The notes under the pieces are model-generated. The model was given only the letters and a program-made list of their open reading frames with translations. It made no database searches and was not told where the DNA came from. The position numbers and the translations under genes were made by a program. Of a stretch of DNA of 7,023 bases, positions 5,481 to 7,023 are shown in pieces (position 1 is the stretch's first letter; each line of letters starts with the position of its first letter). Source of the stretch: Fimbriiglobus sp. (GTDB taxonomy: Bacteria; Planctomycetota; Planctomycetia; Gemmatales; Gemmataceae); NCBI GenBank assembly GCA_025352585.1, contig JANXTD010000645.1, positions 1-7,023 on the forward strand, given 5' to 3'.

Positions 5481-6278
5481 ATGAAGACTCGACTCGCCGT
5501 CCACGGGGCCTGCGGCCGCATGGGCCAACGCCTCGTCGCCCTGGCCCGCGAAGACCCCGACCTCGAAGTGGTCGCGGCGATCGACTCGCCCGGCCACCCG
5601 CGCCTCGGCGAGGACGCCGGCACCCTCGCCGGCGGCCCAATCCTGGGCGTCCCCGTACTGGCCGAGTTGCCGCGCGGCACCCAGGTCGATTGCGTTATCG
5701 ACTTCTCGGTGCCGAGCGCGACGTTGAGTGTCCTCAAGATTTGCGTCGACCGGGCGATGCCGCTGGTCGTCGCCACGACCGGGTTCGAGCCGGCCGAGCG
5801 TGACGAGATCCTCGCGGCGGCGCACCACACCGCCGTGCTGCTCTCGCCCAGCATGAGCCTGGTCGTAAACTTGCTCTTCAAGCTGACGAAGTTGACGGGC
5901 GAGACCTTGGCCGGCAAGGGGTTCGACGTGGAGATCGTCGAGCGGCACCACCGCTTCAAGAAGGACGCGCCGAGCGGCACGGCCTTGCAGTTCGCCCGCA
6001 TCGTCCAGGCGGCGATGGGCCAGGAACGCCTCGCCCACGGCCGCGAAGGCCTGGTCGGCGAGCGGCCGGGCGGCGAGATCGGCATGCACGCCGTCCGCGG
6101 CGGCGACAGCGTCGGCGAGCACACGATCATTTTCAGCGCGCTCGGCGAGACGCTCGAACTCGTCCACAAGGGCTACAGCCGCGACAGCTACGCCCGCGGG
6201 GCGCTGCTGGCCGCGAAGTACCTCGCCGGCAAGCCGGCCGGGCTGTACACGATGGCCGACGTGCTCGGGCTGGCGTGA
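5481..6278 (+). CDS. dapB: 4-hydroxy-tetrahydrodipicolinate reductase
   Basis: A 265-residue enzyme that reduces hydroxy-tetrahydrodipicolinate to tetrahydrodipicolinate with NAD(P)H, in the cytoplasmic diaminopimelate/lysine pathway. The N-terminal Rossmann domain has G9-A-C-G12-R-M-G15 and, after its strands, V97-ATTG101. The catalytic signature is E154-R-H156-H157-R-F-K160-K161-D-A-P-S-G166-T167-A, with the catalytic His at 156/157 and Lys at 160. The late motif R206-GGDSVGEH214-TIIF is also typical. Length is normal for the family. The start is the ATG at 5481, because MKTRLAVHGACGRMG fits the family's N-terminus; the frame is open back to a TTG at 5406 but those residues are unlike DapB. 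The substrate-loop segment reads S122-P-S-M-S-L-V-V-N, whereas most homologs I know have SPNMS-x-G-VN. No other lysine gene is adjacent. Promoter not clear. Confidence 0.96.
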   Translation: MKTRLAVHGACGRMGQRLVALAREDPDLEVVAAIDSPGHPRLGEDAGTLAGGPILGVPVLAELPRGTQVDCVIDFSVPSATLSVLKICVDRAMPLVVATTGFEPAERDEILAAAHHTAVLLSPSMSLVVNLLFKLTKLTGETLAGKGFDVEIVERHHRFKKDAPSGTALQFARIVQAAMGQERLAHGREGLVGERPGGEIGMHAVRGGDSVGEHTIIFSALGETLELVHKGYSRDSYARGALLAAKYLAGKPAGLYTMADVLGLA

Positions 6279-6307
6279 CGCCGGTCGCCACTCTCGGCCG
6301 CGCGCTA

Positions 6308-6336
6308 ATGACTCCGACGCCTCGGCGTGCTAAAAT
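6308..6336 (+). promoter_or_regulatory. Extended -10 promoter for the McsA-like gene
   Basis: ATGACT (6308-6313, four of six -35 positions) is followed after 17 nt by TAAAAT (6331-6336, five of six), and a TG at 6328-6329 makes it an extended -10. Transcription would start near 6343, about 30 nt before the ATG at 6373. A perfect palindrome, ACGCC-TC-GGCGT (6317-6328), fills the spacer and could be an operator. Confidence 0.6.
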
Positions 6337-6372
6337 CGAACGGGAAGCGACGGGGATCGGGGGAGGCGAGCG

Positions 6373-6918
6373 ATGAAATGCCGGGCGTGCCCCAAGGCGG
6401 CGGTGCTGCACATCACGGAAGTCCTGCCGGACGACCGCTTCGAGGAACTCCACTACTGCGAGGAGTGCGGGCGGCGCTACCTCTCCACCTCGCCCGACGG
6501 CGGCGACGGGCCGAAGCTCGCGGCCGACGAGGCCGACGACTTCGCCGAGGCGATCGACGCGGCCTCCCTCGTCGCCACCGAGGCCGCGGGACTCATCGAG
6601 GCCGACGGCCCCGACGCCCGGCCGTGCGAAGTGTGTGGGCTGAAGTTCGTCGAGTTCCGCAACAGCGGCCGACTCGGCTGCCCGCACGACTACGACCACT
6701 TCCGCGAGGAACTGTTGCCACTGTTGGAGAGCATCCACGGCGACACGGTCTACGCCGGGAAGTCGCCCAAGGCCCCGGCCCGCGCCGTCCCCAAGCCGCC
6801 GCGCGACGCCGGCGAGTTGGCGGCGCTGCGCAAGAAGCTGACGCGGGCGGTCAAGGACGAGGACTACGAGGCGGCCGCGCGCCTGCGCGACCGCATCCGC
6901 GAACTGGAAGGCGTCTGA
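6373..6918 (+). CDS. McsA-like zinc-finger protein with UVR motif
   Basis: A 181-residue protein with the layout of McsA, the activator of the McsB protein-arginine kinase in Firmicutes. Zinc-finger cysteines are C3-x2-C6 and C29-x2-C32, then C85-x2-C88 and C103. In Firmicutes McsA the last finger is CxxC; here the segment is LGCPHDYDHF, so the fourth Cys is Asp106 and H105 may substitute. Residues 47-80 are an acidic linker. The segment FREELLPLLESIHGDTVYAGKSPK (110-133) matches the conserved region after the second finger. Residues 147-178 form the UVR (UvrB/UvrC) motif, LAALRKKLTRAVKDEDYEAAARLRDRIRELE. GGAGG lies 6 nt before the ATG, and the gene has its own promoter. A second McsA-like gene begins 41 bp downstream. 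No McsB kinase is in the window, so the partner is unknown; McsA is a likely but not certain role. Confidence 0.85.
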   Translation: MKCRACPKAAVLHITEVLPDDRFEELHYCEECGRRYLSTSPDGGDGPKLAADEADDFAEAIDAASLVATEAAGLIEADGPDARPCEVCGLKFVEFRNSGRLGCPHDYDHFREELLPLLESIHGDTVYAGKSPKAPARAVPKPPRDAGELAALRKKLTRAVKDEDYEAAARLRDRIRELEGV

Positions 6919-6959
6919 GTGCCCCGCCCGTGTCCACTGCCGCCCGCGGAGTGCCGCCG

Positions 6960-7023
6960 ATGATCTGCCAGCGCTGCGGCCAGCACCCCGCCACGGTCCA
7001 CCTCACCGACGTGCTGAACAAGG
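6960..7023 (+). CDS. Second McsA-like protein, N-terminus only (cut by window end)
   Basis: Only 21 codons are visible: MICQRCGQHPATVHLTDVLNK. The C3-x2-C6 followed by the ATVHLTDVLN segment parallels MKCRACPKAAVLHITEVLPD of the preceding gene and the N-terminal zinc finger of McsA-like proteins. GGAG at 6948-6951 lies 8 nt before the ATG. The 41-bp gap and same strand suggest cotranscription with the first McsA-like gene. The rest lies beyond the window, so whether it also has a UVR motif is unknown. Confidence 0.7.
   Translation, partial: MICQRCGQHPATVHLTDVLNK

Noticed and set aside
3720..6167. 815-residue minus-strand open frame across M48 and dapB
   Set aside because: It overlaps two well-supported genes, one in another frame and one on the other strand, and has low-complexity Arg/Pro-rich translation.
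1..7023. CRISPR array, tRNA or rRNA
   Set aside because: No regularly spaced direct repeats, no cloverleaf with a TTCGA arm and no rRNA-like stretch were seen.

Overview
This is a high-GC window with no rRNA, tRNA or insertion-sequence gene. It most likely comes from a planctomycete of the Gemmata type. The reasons are the GC content, a kinase-like protein whose N-terminal helical region resembles that of planctomycete Ser/Thr kinases, an isolated dapB, and McsA-like proteins ending in a UVR motif. The taxonomic call is inference from protein style; no marker gene is present.

Left part (1-400): no convincing protein gene. Two intrinsic terminators face the minus strand. One (341-368) closes the DUF2203 gene. 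The other (85-118) ends a separate, hairpin-rich minus-strand stretch (about 286-119) that may be a small structured RNA. Positions 1-84 show nothing I can assign.

Middle (401-3530): a DUF2203 protein on the minus strand is divergent from a 666-residue kinase-fold protein on the plus strand. The kinase domain keeps the glycine loop, the ATP lysine and the magnesium-binding Asp but has Leu in place of the HRD catalytic Asp, so it is probably a pseudokinase. It ends in a beta-rich domain that resembles domains I associate with TIR/CHAT-type signalling and conflict proteins. A small Cys-rich zinc-ribbon protein follows behind its own likely promoter.

3531-3757: between two convergent genes lies a long imperfect inverted repeat (3575-3745), probably a copy of a dispersed palindromic element that may also block transcription from both sides.

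Right part (3758-7023): a polytopic M48 metallopeptidase on the minus strand is divergent from dapB (lysine/diaminopimelate synthesis). A McsA-like zinc-finger/UVR protein follows dapB behind a good extended -10 promoter. The start of a second McsA-like gene, cut by the window end, makes a tandem pair. Most of these genes look like housekeeping or single-function units rather than one operon. The kinase-like protein, the inverted repeat and the possible RNA are the parts least explained by known biology.
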